A DNA stretch of 64,000 nucleotides from JAQTNA01 sp043743785 (GCA_043743785.1 JAYTVW010000161.1:1-64000); one strand, 5' to 3'; positions 8,556-17,438 are shown, counted from the stretch's first letter. Notes: generated by a model not told the origin, from the letters alone. Program-made: numbers and translations.

Positions 8556-9473
8556 ATGAAGAACGCCACCCTGCGCCAGTTGAAGGTCTTTGAAGCCGTG
8601 GCGCGGCACTGCTCATTTTCCCGGGCCGCCGAGGAACTGCACCTGACCCAGCCCGCCGTGTCCATGCAGGTGAGAAGCCTGGAGGAGGAAGCAGGCCTGC
8701 CCCTCACGGAGCAGATGGGCAAGAAGGTGTTCCTGACGGCGGCCGGGGAGGAGGTGGCGCGGCATGCGCGGCTCATCGCCCAGGCCCTGCGGGACGCCGG
8801 AGACGCCATCGCGGCCATCAAGGGTATCAAAGGAGGCCGGCTATCCATCGGCGTGGTCAGCACCGCCAAGTATTTCGCCCCGCGCCTCCTGGCGAATTTC
8901 CGCCAGCGCTACCCGGGGGTGGAGCTACGGCTGGAGGTGAGGAATCGGGAAACCATCGTGCGCCAGCTCGCGGACAACGCTATCGACATGGCCATCATGG
9001 GTACGCCTCCGGCCGAACTGGTGACGGTATCGGAAGCCTTCGCGCCCCACCCCCTGGTCGTCATCGCGTCCCCGGGGCACCCCCTGGCGGGGCGGGACAC
9101 GGTGGCGGCGCTGGAACTGGCGGAGGAGTGCTTCCTCATCCGGGAGCCGGGCTCAGGCACCCGCATCGCCATGGAGCGCTTCTTCAACGGCGTTGGCGTG
9201 CACCTCCACCACTCATTCGAAATGGGCAGTAATGAGACCATCAAGCAGGCGGTGATGGCGGGCATGGGCATTTCCTTCATTTCGCTCCACACCATCGGCC
9301 TGGAACTGGCCGTGGGCCGCCTGGCCTGCCTGGCGGTGGAAGGCACCCCGGTGATGCGCCAGTGGCACGTAGTGCGGCGCCCGGAAAAACACCTGCTGCC
9401 CCCGGCCGCCGCCTTCCATGAGTTCCTGCTGGCAGAAGGCGCCCGCCTCATTGAAGAAGGCGTGGGGCTGTAG
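8556..9473 (+). CDS. cbbR: LysR-family transcriptional regulator CbbR
   Basis: Regulator of Calvin-cycle operons. The 305-residue protein has the N-terminal helix-turn-helix (ATLRQLKVFEAVARHCSFSR, then AAEELHLTQPAVS) and a periplasmic-binding-like effector domain from about residue 90. CbbR-type proteins sense metabolites such as RuBP or NADPH. Divergence from cbbY-cbbM is the usual cbbR arrangement and is the main reason for this name over a generic LysR. The start is the ATG at 8556 without a clear Shine-Dalgarno sequence. The stop TAG is the first TAG of a REP element. Confidence 0.9.
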   Translation: MKNATLRQLKVFEAVARHCSFSRAAEELHLTQPAVSMQVRSLEEEAGLPLTEQMGKKVFLTAAGEEVARHARLIAQALRDAGDAIAAIKGIKGGRLSIGVVSTAKYFAPRLLANFRQRYPGVELRLEVRNRETIVRQLADNAIDMAIMGTPPAELVTVSEAFAPHPLVVIASPGHPLAGRDTVAALELAEECFLIREPGSGTRIAMERFFNGVGVHLHHSFEMGSNETIKQAVMAGMGISFISLHTIGLELAVGRLACLAVEGTPVMRQWHVVRRPEKHLLPPAAAFHEFLLAEGARLIEEGVGL

Positions 9474-9534
9474 GTCGGGTTTTAACCCGACATGGGCCAC
9501 AGGGCGGTGTTTGTCGGCTTAACACCCGACCTAC
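9470..9534. repeat. GTAG-type REP pair, copy 2
   Basis: Inverted pair of units with outer ends GTAGGTCGGG and CCCGACCTAC. It occupies the convergent junction between cbbR and the inositol-monophosphatase-family gene. Its first TAG is the cbbR stop codon, and it ends six bases before the neighbouring stop. Confidence 0.85.
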
Positions 9535-9540
9535 AGACCT

Positions 9541-10383
9541 TCAGCGGTGCGCCCGAATCCAGGCTTTCCACTCGGCCAGGAGAGTACCGCTGGCGGCGGC
9601 GATGACGGAGCGCTTCCAGACATCGTCCGCGTCAAAATCGTCGTTATTGAGGGAGCACATGGCGCCCCCGGCCTCCCGCAGAATGAGCTGGCCCGCGGCG
9701 TAGTCCCACAACATCTGACCGCCATGCAGGTTCACGTCCAGGCGGCCGGCTGCCAGGTAGGCCCACTCGATGGCGCTGCTGCCGAAGTTGCGCTGGGAAT
9801 AGTAGGGCGGATGGGTGGCCAGGTTGTCGCCGAGCTGCCGGGGAATGCGCTTGAAATCCACCCCCGCCACGCAATCCTTGAGGTGGGTCGGCAGTTCCCG
9901 CAAAGGCAGGCGCAGGCCATTCATGAACGCACCGCGGCCCCGCTCGGCGTAGAAGGCTTCGTCCGCCGCCGGGTTGTACACCACGCCGAACTGGGTGCGA
10001 CCGGCCACCATCCAGGCCACAGAGACGGCGTAGAAGGGAATCCCGTTGGAGAAATTCGTCGTGCCGTCGATGGGATCAATACACCACAGGCCAGCGCCCC
10101 CCTCGGCCCATAGGCGCCGCTGTTCGGCTTCCTCCATCTCCTCTCCCAGCACCGGGCGGTCGATGATGCTTCTGAGCGCCGTGGTCAGGGCCTCCTGGGC
10201 CGCCAGGTCCACTTCCGTGAGAAAGCTGCCGTCCGCCTTGCGGTGACGCACCGCCGTCAAATGGCGGGAGACGATGACTCGCTGCGCCACGTCGCGCACC
10301 GCCGCAACCATCTGCCCGCACAGGGGCGAGACGCCATGAGCCTGGGCGCTCATTCCTTCGGAGATACGTTCACTCATTTCCAT
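9541..10383 (-). CDS. inositol monophosphatase family protein
   Basis: Mg-dependent, Li-sensitive-type phosphatase of the IMPase/SuhB/CysQ superfamily. Metal-binding motifs are visible: GEEMEEAE, DPIDGTTNFSNGIP and, near the C-terminus, LWDYAAGQLILREAGG. The 280 residues fit the family. The actual substrate (inositol phosphate, histidinol phosphate, PAP or a sugar bisphosphate) cannot be told from these motifs. The first ATG (10381-10383) is used; the second methionine two residues on is equally plausible. Confidence 0.85.
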   Translation of the reverse strand: MEMSERISEGMSAQAHGVSPLCGQMVAAVRDVAQRVIVSRHLTAVRHRKADGSFLTEVDLAAQEALTTALRSIIDRPVLGEEMEEAEQRRLWAEGGAGLWCIDPIDGTTNFSNGIPFYAVSVAWMVAGRTQFGVVYNPAADEAFYAERGRGAFMNGLRLPLRELPTHLKDCVAGVDFKRIPRQLGDNLATHPPYYSQRNFGSSAIEWAYLAAGRLDVNLHGGQMLWDYAAGQLILREAGGAMCSLNNDDFDADDVWKRSVIAAASGTLLAEWKAWIRAHR

Positions 10384-10448
10384 TCTTGATCAGCGCCAAT
10401 CTTCATCTGGTATTTCAAGAGCAGCCACGTCCAATCGAATTCGCTATT

Positions 10449-10494
10449 GTAGGGCGGGCTTTAGCCCGCCATGGCCGGATGAATCCGGCCCTAC
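10449..10494. repeat. class B REP-like palindrome, copy 2
   Basis: A 46-base double palindrome beginning GTAGGGCGGGC and ending CCGGCCCTAC with centre GCCATGGCCGG. It has the same length and architecture as 6202-6247. It lies in the divergent gap between the IMPase-family gene and rsmE, just upstream of the putative rsmE -10 box. Confidence 0.8.
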
Positions 10495-10510
10495 AACAGT
10501 TTGGCGGGCC

Positions 10511-10516
10511 TATAAT
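10511..10516 (+). promoter_or_regulatory. putative -10 box (TATAAT) for rsmE
   Basis: A perfect TATAAT 27 bases before the rsmE ATG. The expected -35 position falls at the edge of the palindromic repeat and has no good TTGACA match, so this is only a half-supported promoter. Confidence 0.45.
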
Positions 10517-10543
10517 CCCGCAGAATTGGTCTTCGATAATAGC

Positions 10544-11272
10544 ATGATGAATCCGCGCTTCTTTTGCTCCGTTCCTCTGGCCGCCGGCAGCAACATCGAC
10601 TTGCCGCCGGAAGTGGCCCACCACGCCGACCGGGTGCTGCGCCTGAAGGCCGGCGACGCCATCACCCTGTTCAACGGCGACGGTAGCGAGTTTCCCTCCG
10701 TCCTGCTGTCCCTGGGCAAGTCGGCCCGGGCCGAACTGGGTCCGCGACTGGAACCGGCACGGGAGTCCCCCCTCAAGCTGACCCTGGTGCAATCCCTGGC
10801 CGCCGCCGACAAGATGGACTGGGTGCTGCAAAAGGCAGTGGAACTGGGCGTTGCCGGCTTCAAGCCGGTGTCCAGCACCAGGAGCGTGGTGAAGCTCGTC
10901 GGCGACCGGGCCGAGAAACGTGTGGAGCACTGGCGCCATATCGTCGCCGCCGCCTGCGAACAATGTGGCCGCAATGTGCTGCCCTCTGTTGCGGACCTGC
11001 AGACCCTAAGCCGTCATCTGGCGGCCCCCGCCCCCGCCGGCACCCTGCGCCTGTTCCTGTCACCCACCGCCCCGGCGCGTCTGTCCGACCTGCCCCGGCC
11101 GGCCGCCGTGGAATTGCTGGTAGGTCCGGAGGGCGGTTTCACCGACGCTGAAGAAGAATGCGCCCGCGTCGTGGGCTACCAACCCGTACGCCTGGGCCCG
11201 CGGGTCCTGCGCACCGAAACCGCCGGCCTCGCTGCCCTGGCGGCCCTGCAGTTGCAGTGGGGAGATTTTTAA
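10544..11272 (+). CDS. rsmE: 16S rRNA (uracil-1498-N3)-methyltransferase
   Basis: SPOUT-fold enzyme that methylates U1498 of 16S rRNA in the assembled small subunit. The family start MNPRFFCSVPL, the RVLRLKAGD PUA-like region, and the C-terminal knot motifs VGPEGGFTDAEE and LGPRVLRTETAGLAAL are all present in 242 residues. Two ATGs lie in tandem at 10544 and 10547; either may be used. A tandem heptamer array begins directly after its stop codon. Confidence 0.95.
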   Translation: MMNPRFFCSVPLAAGSNIDLPPEVAHHADRVLRLKAGDAITLFNGDGSEFPSVLLSLGKSARAELGPRLEPARESPLKLTLVQSLAAADKMDWVLQKAVELGVAGFKPVSSTRSVVKLVGDRAEKRVEHWRHIVAAACEQCGRNVLPSVADLQTLSRHLAAPAPAGTLRLFLSPTAPARLSDLPRPAAVELLVGPEGGFTDAEEECARVVGYQPVRLGPRVLRTETAGLAALAALQLQWGDF

Positions 11273-11273
11273 G

Positions 11274-11326
11274 CAGGATTCAGGATTCAGGATTCAGGAT
11301 TCAGGATTCAGGATTCAGGATTCAGG
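11274..11326. repeat. tandem heptamer array (CAGGATT), about 7.5 copies
   Basis: Seven perfect copies of CAGGATT followed by CAGG, in direct orientation, starting two bases after the rsmE stop and ending 39 bases before the next ATG. There are no inverted partners, unlike the arrays at 56.7-60.1 kb. The copy number is likely to vary by slippage and could change the rsmE-pap spacing. Confidence 0.9.
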
Positions 11327-11365
11327 CAGGACAGCATTGCACGCTTCATTTGGGGGAAAACCATC

Positions 11366-12853
11366 ATGTTCGAATCCGCAGAATTGGGCCACAGCCTCTC
11401 CAAGGCTGAATACGACAAGGAAGTGCCGCTGTTACGGGCGGACATGCTGGACACGCAATACGACATGGGCGCCTTGCACAAATTCCCGGTGATCATCCTG
11501 GTGGATGGCATCGAGGGGGCGGGCAAGAGTGAAACGGTGAACCTGCTCAACGCCTGGATGGATCCGCGCCATATCCTTACCCACGGCTTCGACCAGCCCA
11601 CCACAGAGGAACTGGAGCGGCCCTTCATGTGGCGCTACTGGCGCGCCCTACCGGCCAAGGGCAAGATCGGCATCCTGTTCCACAACTGGTACGCCTCGTC
11701 CCTGGAGAGCGGCCTCTCCGGCAAGAAGAAGCCGGCCCGCCTGGACCAGCGCCTGGCGGAAATCAACCGCTTCGAGCGCATGCTGGCGGAAGAAGGCGCC
11801 CTCATCCTGAAGTTCTGGTTCCACCTCACCGGGGACGCCCAGAAACAGCGCCTCAAGTCCCTGGAAAAGAATCCCACCACCCGCTGGCGCGTCCAGCCGG
11901 AACACTGGGTACAGCACGAGGCTTACGACAGCTACCGGGGCGTGGCGGAGCACATCATGCGCCGTACCAGTACCGCCCATGCGCCCTGGATCGTGGTGGA
12001 CGGCAGCGACGAGCGCTTCCGCGCTGTCAGCGTGGGCCGCATCCTGCTCAAGACCATGCGCGCCCGGCTCGAACTGGAAAGCAAGGGTTATCGTCCCCGC
12101 TCCGCCTCCGCCCCCCTGCCCCCGGTCACGGACCAGAAGAATCTGCTGAATTCCCTGGACCTGACGCAGAAGCTCGGCAAGAAGGAGTACGCGGCGGAAC
12201 TGGAAAAATGGCAGGGCCGGCTGAACCTGCTCACTCAGGATCCGCGCTTCGCCGGCCGTTCCCTGGTGGCCGTCTTCGAAGGCGTGGATGCCGCCGGCAA
12301 GGGCAGCGCCATCCGCCGCGTCACCGGCGCCCTGGACGCCCGCCAGTACCGCCTCATTCCCATCGCCGCCCCCACCGAAGAAGAACGGGCCCAGCCCTAC
12401 CTGTGGCGCTTCTGGCGCCACCTACCGCGGCAGGGCCACATGTCCATCTTCGACCGCTCCTGGTATGGCCGGGTGCTGGTGGAACGGGTCGAGGAGTTTT
12501 GCGCCGAGGCGGAATGGATGCGTGCCTACAGCGAGATCAACGATTTCGAAGACCAGATGGCCGCCCACGGCGTGGTGGTGGCGAAATTCTGGCTGCACAT
12601 CAGCCAGGAAGAGCAGTTGCGCCGCTTCAAGGAACGGGAGGAAACCCGCTTCAAGCGCTTCAAGATCACACCGGAAGACTGGCGCAACCGGGAAAAATGG
12701 CCCGCCTACGAGCACGCCGTCTGTGACATGATCGACCGCACCAGCACCGACCGGGCGCCCTGGACCCTGGTGGAAGCGGAGGACAAGTACTTCGCCCGCA
12801 TCAAGGTGCTGAAGTCCCTGTGCAAGCAGATGGAAGCGGCGCTCAACGCCTGA
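11366..12853 (+). CDS. pap: polyphosphate:AMP phosphotransferase (two-domain PPK2)
   Basis: Transfers phosphate from polyphosphate to AMP, giving ADP, so polyphosphate can drive nucleotide recharge. The 495-residue protein is a tandem PPK2 fusion. Domain 1 has the Walker A GIEGAGKS at residues 48-55 and domain 2 has GVDAAGKG at 306-313; each is followed by the lid-type motif (FMWRYWRALP and YLWRFWRHLP). This duplication is typical of class II PPK2/PAP enzymes. GGGGGAAA precedes the start. The 3' end overlaps the convergent PEP-CTERM gene by 11 bases. Confidence 0.92.
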   Translation: MFESAELGHSLSKAEYDKEVPLLRADMLDTQYDMGALHKFPVIILVDGIEGAGKSETVNLLNAWMDPRHILTHGFDQPTTEELERPFMWRYWRALPAKGKIGILFHNWYASSLESGLSGKKKPARLDQRLAEINRFERMLAEEGALILKFWFHLTGDAQKQRLKSLEKNPTTRWRVQPEHWVQHEAYDSYRGVAEHIMRRTSTAHAPWIVVDGSDERFRAVSVGRILLKTMRARLELESKGYRPRSASAPLPPVTDQKNLLNSLDLTQKLGKKEYAAELEKWQGRLNLLTQDPRFAGRSLVAVFEGVDAAGKGSAIRRVTGALDARQYRLIPIAAPTEEERAQPYLWRFWRHLPRQGHMSIFDRSWYGRVLVERVEEFCAEAEWMRAYSEINDFEDQMAAHGVVVAKFWLHISQEEQLRRFKEREETRFKRFKITPEDWRNREKWPAYEHAVCDMIDRTSTDRAPWTLVEAEDKYFARIKVLKSLCKQMEAALNA

Positions 12854-13526
12854 TGCAAACGGCCCGGCGGAAGCGCCGGGCCAACAGTGTCAGACCAGCG
12901 AGGGCAAGCAAAAACGACCCCGGCTCGGCCACCGGGTTACCCTCCAGCACCACGTTATCCAAAAACGGACTGCCCCAGGCACCGGACTGCGTCTGGAAAC
13001 GAAGCTCGTAGTCCCCGCTGCTTGTCGCCTGGACATCCACCGCGAAATGCCCCCAGGGGGATGTCACCGGATAGTAGTCAAAAAAATTGTTCAGCCCATC
13101 CACATTGACGCTGCCGACCAACAGCGCTCCAAGGGAGTACTCCAGCACGGCCCCGACAGTGGGACTGCCGTCCGTATAGCGGCCGCCGTTGTAATCGAAG
13201 GACAGCCGATAGGACTCACCTGCCAGCAGATGAACCGTCTGGCGCAGCCCCGACGGGAAGTTGCCAATCCCGCCACCGATCAAATCCACGTAGCGGCTGC
13301 CCTCCGCCGCCATGCCGCCCCCGTACCCGCTGATCAGGATATCCACCGTGCTGCCGTTACCCAGTGGCTGCCAGCCGGTCGGAATTCCGGTCAGGTAGAG
13401 TCCGGCAAAGGCGTCCGCCTCGAAGCTGCCGTTCTGCAAGAGGTTGGCACGGGCCGGGCCGGCCAGCAGCGCCGTCACGAACAGCACGGCCACGAGGCCC
13501 GTACGGGAAGTAATGGACAGCCCCAT
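12843..13526 (-). CDS. PEP-CTERM sorting domain protein (DUF642/choice-of-anchor-like)
   Basis: Predicted exported surface protein of 227 residues. It has a signal peptide (hydrophobic VAVLFVTALLAG ending at ARA), then NLLQNGSFE, a start typical of carbohydrate-binding jelly-roll domains. The C-terminus is a PEP-CTERM-like tripartite tail: VAEPGS, a hydrophobic stretch and RRFRR. The first motif residue is Ala rather than Pro. The chosen start MGLSITSR gives a clean signal peptide; the long upstream frame overlaps the previous gene. It starts one base after the stop of the paralogous PEP-CTERM gene. Sorting would need an exosortase, which is not in the window. Confidence 0.8.
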   Translation of the reverse strand: MGLSITSRTGLVAVLFVTALLAGPARANLLQNGSFEADAFAGLYLTGIPTGWQPLGNGSTVDILISGYGGGMAAEGSRYVDLIGGGIGNFPSGLRQTVHLLAGESYRLSFDYNGGRYTDGSPTVGAVLEYSLGALLVGSVNVDGLNNFFDYYPVTSPWGHFAVDVQATSSGDYELRFQTQSGAWGSPFLDNVVLEGNPVAEPGSFLLALAGLTLLARRFRRAVCIRR

Positions 13527-13527
13527 G

Positions 13528-14184
13528 TCAGGCAGACCTCTTGTCGCGGCCGGCACGGCGGACGCCAACCACCGCTGCCAAGCCAGCCGCCAGCAGCAGA
13601 ACAGAAGCCGGCTCAGGCACGGCTGGCGGCGGCGTCGTATCGGCCCAGGCGTTGTCAGCATAGAAATCCACCGCCGACCCCGGCGCCGAATACAGGATGA
13701 ACATGTTGGGGTTGCCCCCTCCCACGCTCAGCGACAAGGTTTCCCACTGATTGGTATGGCTGGACGTGGTGGCCGACAGCAAGGTGTTGCCGCTGTCGGC
13801 GTAGGCCGCCAGCCAGGCCTGGCCACTCAGCACAAACACCTGAACGGAGAGTGTTGCCAAGGACTGGGTGACAAATGCCTGGCCCATGCCGGAATACTGG
13901 CCATTGGTGGTCAGGTGCAGCATGTAACCGTTGCCGCCAGGGGCCGTGCTGGCCAATAACTCCGTGGCGGTGGCGCTGGCCTGGTTGTTGTACAGGAACC
14001 AGGCCGCCGCGGAAGACGACTGATAGGAGCCCGCGCCGACCCCGCTGTTGGCAGTGGCATAATTTGGTGCCAACAAACCAGCCTCCGGGGTGTCAAATCC
14101 CGCGTTACTCAGCAGGTTGGCAAAGGCCAGCGCCGGCCAGATCAGTACCGCAAGCAGCAAGCTACGAACAGGGGACAGCTTCAT
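13528..14184 (-). CDS. PEP-CTERM sorting domain protein
   Basis: Predicted exported protein of 218 residues with a signal peptide ending ...PALAFA and then NLLSNAGFDTPEAG, a beta-sandwich-type start shared with its neighbour. The C-terminal tail has a canonical VPEPAS motif, a hydrophobic helix and a basic RRAGRDKR end. AGGAA precedes the ATG at 14182-14184. It is the first gene of a two-gene unit. In Rhodocyclales-like bacteria such proteins are linked to exopolysaccharide and biofilm matrix; the specific role is unknown. Confidence 0.82.
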   Translation of the reverse strand: MKLSPVRSLLLAVLIWPALAFANLLSNAGFDTPEAGLLAPNYATANSGVGAGSYQSSSAAAWFLYNNQASATATELLASTAPGGNGYMLHLTTNGQYSGMGQAFVTQSLATLSVQVFVLSGQAWLAAYADSGNTLLSATTSSHTNQWETLSLSVGGGNPNMFILYSAPGSAVDFYADNAWADTTPPPAVPEPASVLLLAAGLAAVVGVRRAGRDKRSA

Positions 14185-14487
14185 GGCAGGTTCCTTGGTT
14201 TCATGACGACACGAGAACCATAGCAAATTACATTCCAGGCTATTGAATATGATATTTATCAAACAACTGCCCAAACACCAAGCGCCGCACGGGCCTCCTT
14301 ATGTAAAATATTTCGACACACCCTTATGGGCCGCGCCGCCCAGGCTGCGATGCACCATCCGTTCCTGCGTAAGTAGCGATAGCCGCGCTATACTCGGCGC
14401 TTTGTGTTACTTCGCTGCGCCGTGCCCCAATCGAACCGCATAGCGCAAGTCCGCTGGCTTTTACGCGCAAATCCTGAAACCGCCACC
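14185..14487. promoter_or_regulatory. divergent intergenic region between the PEP-CTERM unit and argA
   Basis: Just over 300 bases without a gene. The part next to the PEP-CTERM gene is A/T-rich (about 14221-14275) and may hold its minus-strand promoter. On the plus strand TATACT at 14389-14394 is a fair -10 candidate for argA, without a good -35. An in-frame upstream argA extension from 14404 looks non-coding. Confidence 0.35.
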
Positions 14488-15834
14488 ATGACAAAGAAGA
14501 AACAAAAGGATTCCGCCAGTCAGTTCGTCGCCTGGATTCGGCATGCGGCGCCCTATTTCCACGCCTTCCAGGGCCGCACCTTCGTCATCGCCTTCGGCGG
14601 TGAGGTGCTGGAAGGGGAAGACGCGGAACGGCGCTCCCAGGCCCTGGCCCAGGACCTGAACCTGCTGGAAAGCCTGGGCATCCGCCTGGTGCTGGTGCAC
14701 GGCGCTCGCCCCCAGATCGACGCGGAAATGCTACGCCGGGGCCTCACGCCCCGATTCCACCAGGGCGTGCGCATCACGGACGCCGACGCCCTGGAATGCG
14801 TGAAGAGCGCCATGGGCGTCACGCGCATGGACCTGGAGGCCCTGCTCTCCCAGGGCATGCCCAACACCCCCATGGCCGGTGCCTACATCCGGGTCACCGG
14901 CGGCAACTTCATCACCGCCAAGCCAGTTGGTATTGAGGAAGGCGTGGATTACCAGTACACCGGGGAAATCCGCAAGATCAACGCGGCGGAAATCAAGGAC
15001 GACCTGGACCAGGAAAACGTGGTGCTCATCACCCCCATCGGCCTCTCGCCCACCGGGGAAATCTTCAACCTGGCTTGGGAAAAAGTGGCCGAAAGCGTGG
15101 CCGTGGCACTTCAGGCGGACAAGCTCATCTACCTGGTGGACGCCCCGGGCATCCTGGGACGCCACGGCGAGCTGCTGGAGGCCCTCACCGCCGACGAAAC
15201 CGGCGAACTGGAGGATGTGCCCCAGGCGCCGGAAGTTGCAAGGGTGCTGCCCGGCGCACTGCGCGCCTGCCGGGCCGGCGTGGGTCGGGTACATTTCATC
15301 GACCGGAATGCCGACGGTGCCATGCTCATCGAGTTTTTCACCCGCGCCGGCATGGGCACGGTCATCACCCGGGCGCCCTTGGCGCGCCTGCGCCAGGCGA
15401 CCATCGAGGACGTGGGCGCCCTGCTGGCCCTCATCGCCCCCCTGGAGGCGGACGGCACCCTGGTGAAGCGGGGCCGGGAACGCCTGGAAATGGAAATCGA
15501 CCGTTTCTCCCTGCTGGACCACGACGGCGTGATCGTTGGTTGCGCCGCCGTTTACCCCTATTCGGACGAGAAATCCGCCGAACTGGCCTGCCTCGCCGTG
15601 CACCCGGATTACCGCAGCGGCGGCTTTGGCGACCAGTTGCTGCGCCACATTGATCAGCGCGCCCGTCAGGCCAAATTGAAGCGGCTATTCGTCCTCACCA
15701 CCCGCACCGCCTACTGGTTCGCCGAACGGGGTTTCAAAGAGGCCAGCGTGGACGATCTGCCGCCGGAAAAACGGGAACTCTACAACTTCCAGCGCCGCTC
15801 CAAAGTGCTGATGCGCCCCGTCGGACGCAAGTAA
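14488..15834 (+). CDS. argA: amino-acid N-acetyltransferase (N-acetylglutamate synthase)
   Basis: First step of arginine synthesis: acetyl-CoA plus glutamate gives N-acetylglutamate. The 448-residue protein has the two-part ArgA architecture: an N-terminal amino-acid-kinase-like domain (residues about 30-285, with LVLVHGARPQ) that binds feedback arginine, and a C-terminal GNAT domain (about 295-435, with LAVHPDYRSGGFGDQLL as the acetyl-CoA loop). The chosen ATG gives the family start before FVAWIRHAAPYFHAFQGRTF. Feedback inhibition by arginine is expected from the family. Confidence 0.94.
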   Translation: MTKKKQKDSASQFVAWIRHAAPYFHAFQGRTFVIAFGGEVLEGEDAERRSQALAQDLNLLESLGIRLVLVHGARPQIDAEMLRRGLTPRFHQGVRITDADALECVKSAMGVTRMDLEALLSQGMPNTPMAGAYIRVTGGNFITAKPVGIEEGVDYQYTGEIRKINAAEIKDDLDQENVVLITPIGLSPTGEIFNLAWEKVAESVAVALQADKLIYLVDAPGILGRHGELLEALTADETGELEDVPQAPEVARVLPGALRACRAGVGRVHFIDRNADGAMLIEFFTRAGMGTVITRAPLARLRQATIEDVGALLALIAPLEADGTLVKRGRERLEMEIDRFSLLDHDGVIVGCAAVYPYSDEKSAELACLAVHPDYRSGGFGDQLLRHIDQRARQAKLKRLFVLTTRTAYWFAERGFKEASVDDLPPEKRELYNFQRRSKVLMRPVGRK

Positions 15835-15848
15835 GCCCTTCCCGCAAG

Positions 15849-17345
15849 ATGCCGCCCAACCGCCTGCTCCCTCCCCTCGCCGCCCTGGCCCTGGTGGCGG
15901 GAGTCGGCCTGATTGCGGGGTCCGCCGCTGCCCTGGGCGCCCTGGCCATGGCCTTGCTGCTGCTGCCCCAGATGTTCGCTGCGGCACGCAGGCTCGCCGC
16001 GCGCGCGCAAAACGAAGACTGTTTCCACGCGCTGGCCGAGTCGGCCTTCGGCATGGAAGCCTGGTTCGATGCGCAGGGACAACTGTTGTGGGCCAACCCC
16101 TCCGTGGCACGGGCCACGGGCTACAGCAGTGCGGAGTGCCTCCAGGCCCAGGACGTGGTGGAGCTGCTGGTTTATCCAAAAGACCAGGGCTACGCCCGGG
16201 AACTGCTGCGGAAAGCGCTGGGGGGCCAGGCCAGCGATGGCGAGGAGATACGCCTGCAGAAGAAGGATGGCAGCCTGCTGTGGGTAGCGCTGAACTGGCA
16301 ACTCATGACGGACGCTCAAGGGAATAGCGGCGGCCTGCGTATTTCCGTCAGCGATGTGGAACGGCGCAAGCAGGCGGAGATGAAGCTCCTGGAAACCGTG
16401 GCGGAAGTGCGCCGCGCCCAGTCCCTGCAACAAGCTTACTTGCGCCATAGCGTTGAAGACCGCAAGCGCCTGGAAGCCTTGCTTGACGCCATGCAGGTTG
16501 GCGTGCTCTTCATCGACAATGACCGCCGCGTCCTCCATCGCAACCGGGCCTTTCTGACCCTCCTGGGCTACCCGCCGGACGAAAATTTGAGCGGTGTACG
16601 CCTGGAGGTCGTCCTGAGGAATTGTTGCGGCCTCATGACTGACGCAGCCCTTTACCAGCAACACCTGGAGACCTTGCTGGCAGAAACCGGGCCCGCCTGC
16701 TTTGAATTCACCCTGACCGATGGGCGCGTCATCAATGAGCTCACGGTCCCGGTACCCGGGCCGGCCCCCGACAGCCCGTCCGGCCGCCTATGGATTTTTG
16801 AGGACGTGACGGAGCAGCGCCGCGCTGCGGAGCGCCTGACCCAGTTGGCGGATCGGGATCCGCTGACCAACCTGCTCAACCGGCGGCGTTTCCATGAGGA
16901 ATTGCTGCGCATGCAGGCGGAGGCGGACCGACGCCAGGCACCCTTCGGCCTGCTGGCCATCGACCTGGACGGCTTCAAGAACATCAACGACTGCTTCGGC
17001 CACCAGGCCGGCGATGACGTGCTCACCACCCTGGCGGAAGTCGTGGGCAACACGGTCCGCAAGAATGAAATCTTTTTCCGCCTGGGGGGCGACGAATTCG
17101 CCATCCTGGCGCCGGACAGCGGCGAAACGGAAATGGTAGGCCTGGCCCGCCGGGTCAGCAGCGTCATCATTGAGCAGCATTGGCAATTCGGCGGCAGCTT
17201 TGTTGGCATTACCGCCAGCCTGGGTATCGCCACCTACCCGTTGGATGCCTCCAGCAGCGAGGAGTTGATCGCCCATGCGGACAGCGCCATGTACCGGGCG
17301 AAGAGCAGCGGGCGCAATGCCTGGCAGGTGTACAGGGCGGCATGA
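15849..17345 (+). CDS. membrane diguanylate cyclase with two PAS domains
   Basis: Predicted c-di-GMP synthase of 498 residues: a hydrophobic N-terminus with one or two membrane helices (residues about 8-45), PAS 1 (about 55-170), PAS 2 (about 200-325) and a GGDEF domain (about 330-498). The active site is intact: R411-L-G-G-D-E-F417. The product-inhibition I-site, normally RxxD five residues before GGDEF, reads R-K-N-E, so feedback inhibition may be weak or lost. It starts 14 bases after argA and may be cotranscribed. The PAS ligand or redox cue is unknown. Confidence 0.9.
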   Translation: MPPNRLLPPLAALALVAGVGLIAGSAAALGALAMALLLLPQMFAAARRLAARAQNEDCFHALAESAFGMEAWFDAQGQLLWANPSVARATGYSSAECLQAQDVVELLVYPKDQGYARELLRKALGGQASDGEEIRLQKKDGSLLWVALNWQLMTDAQGNSGGLRISVSDVERRKQAEMKLLETVAEVRRAQSLQQAYLRHSVEDRKRLEALLDAMQVGVLFIDNDRRVLHRNRAFLTLLGYPPDENLSGVRLEVVLRNCCGLMTDAALYQQHLETLLAETGPACFEFTLTDGRVINELTVPVPGPAPDSPSGRLWIFEDVTEQRRAAERLTQLADRDPLTNLLNRRRFHEELLRMQAEADRRQAPFGLLAIDLDGFKNINDCFGHQAGDDVLTTLAEVVGNTVRKNEIFFRLGGDEFAILAPDSGETEMVGLARRVSSVIIEQHWQFGGSFVGITASLGIATYPLDASSSEELIAHADSAMYRAKSSGRNAWQVYRAA

Positions 17346-17438
17346 ACCAAGGTCAGGATACGCGGCGATTGTGGACCTGCAATCTCGCGACTGATTCACG
17401 CTAAAATGCGCGGCATCACCAATCAAAGGAACACAGAC

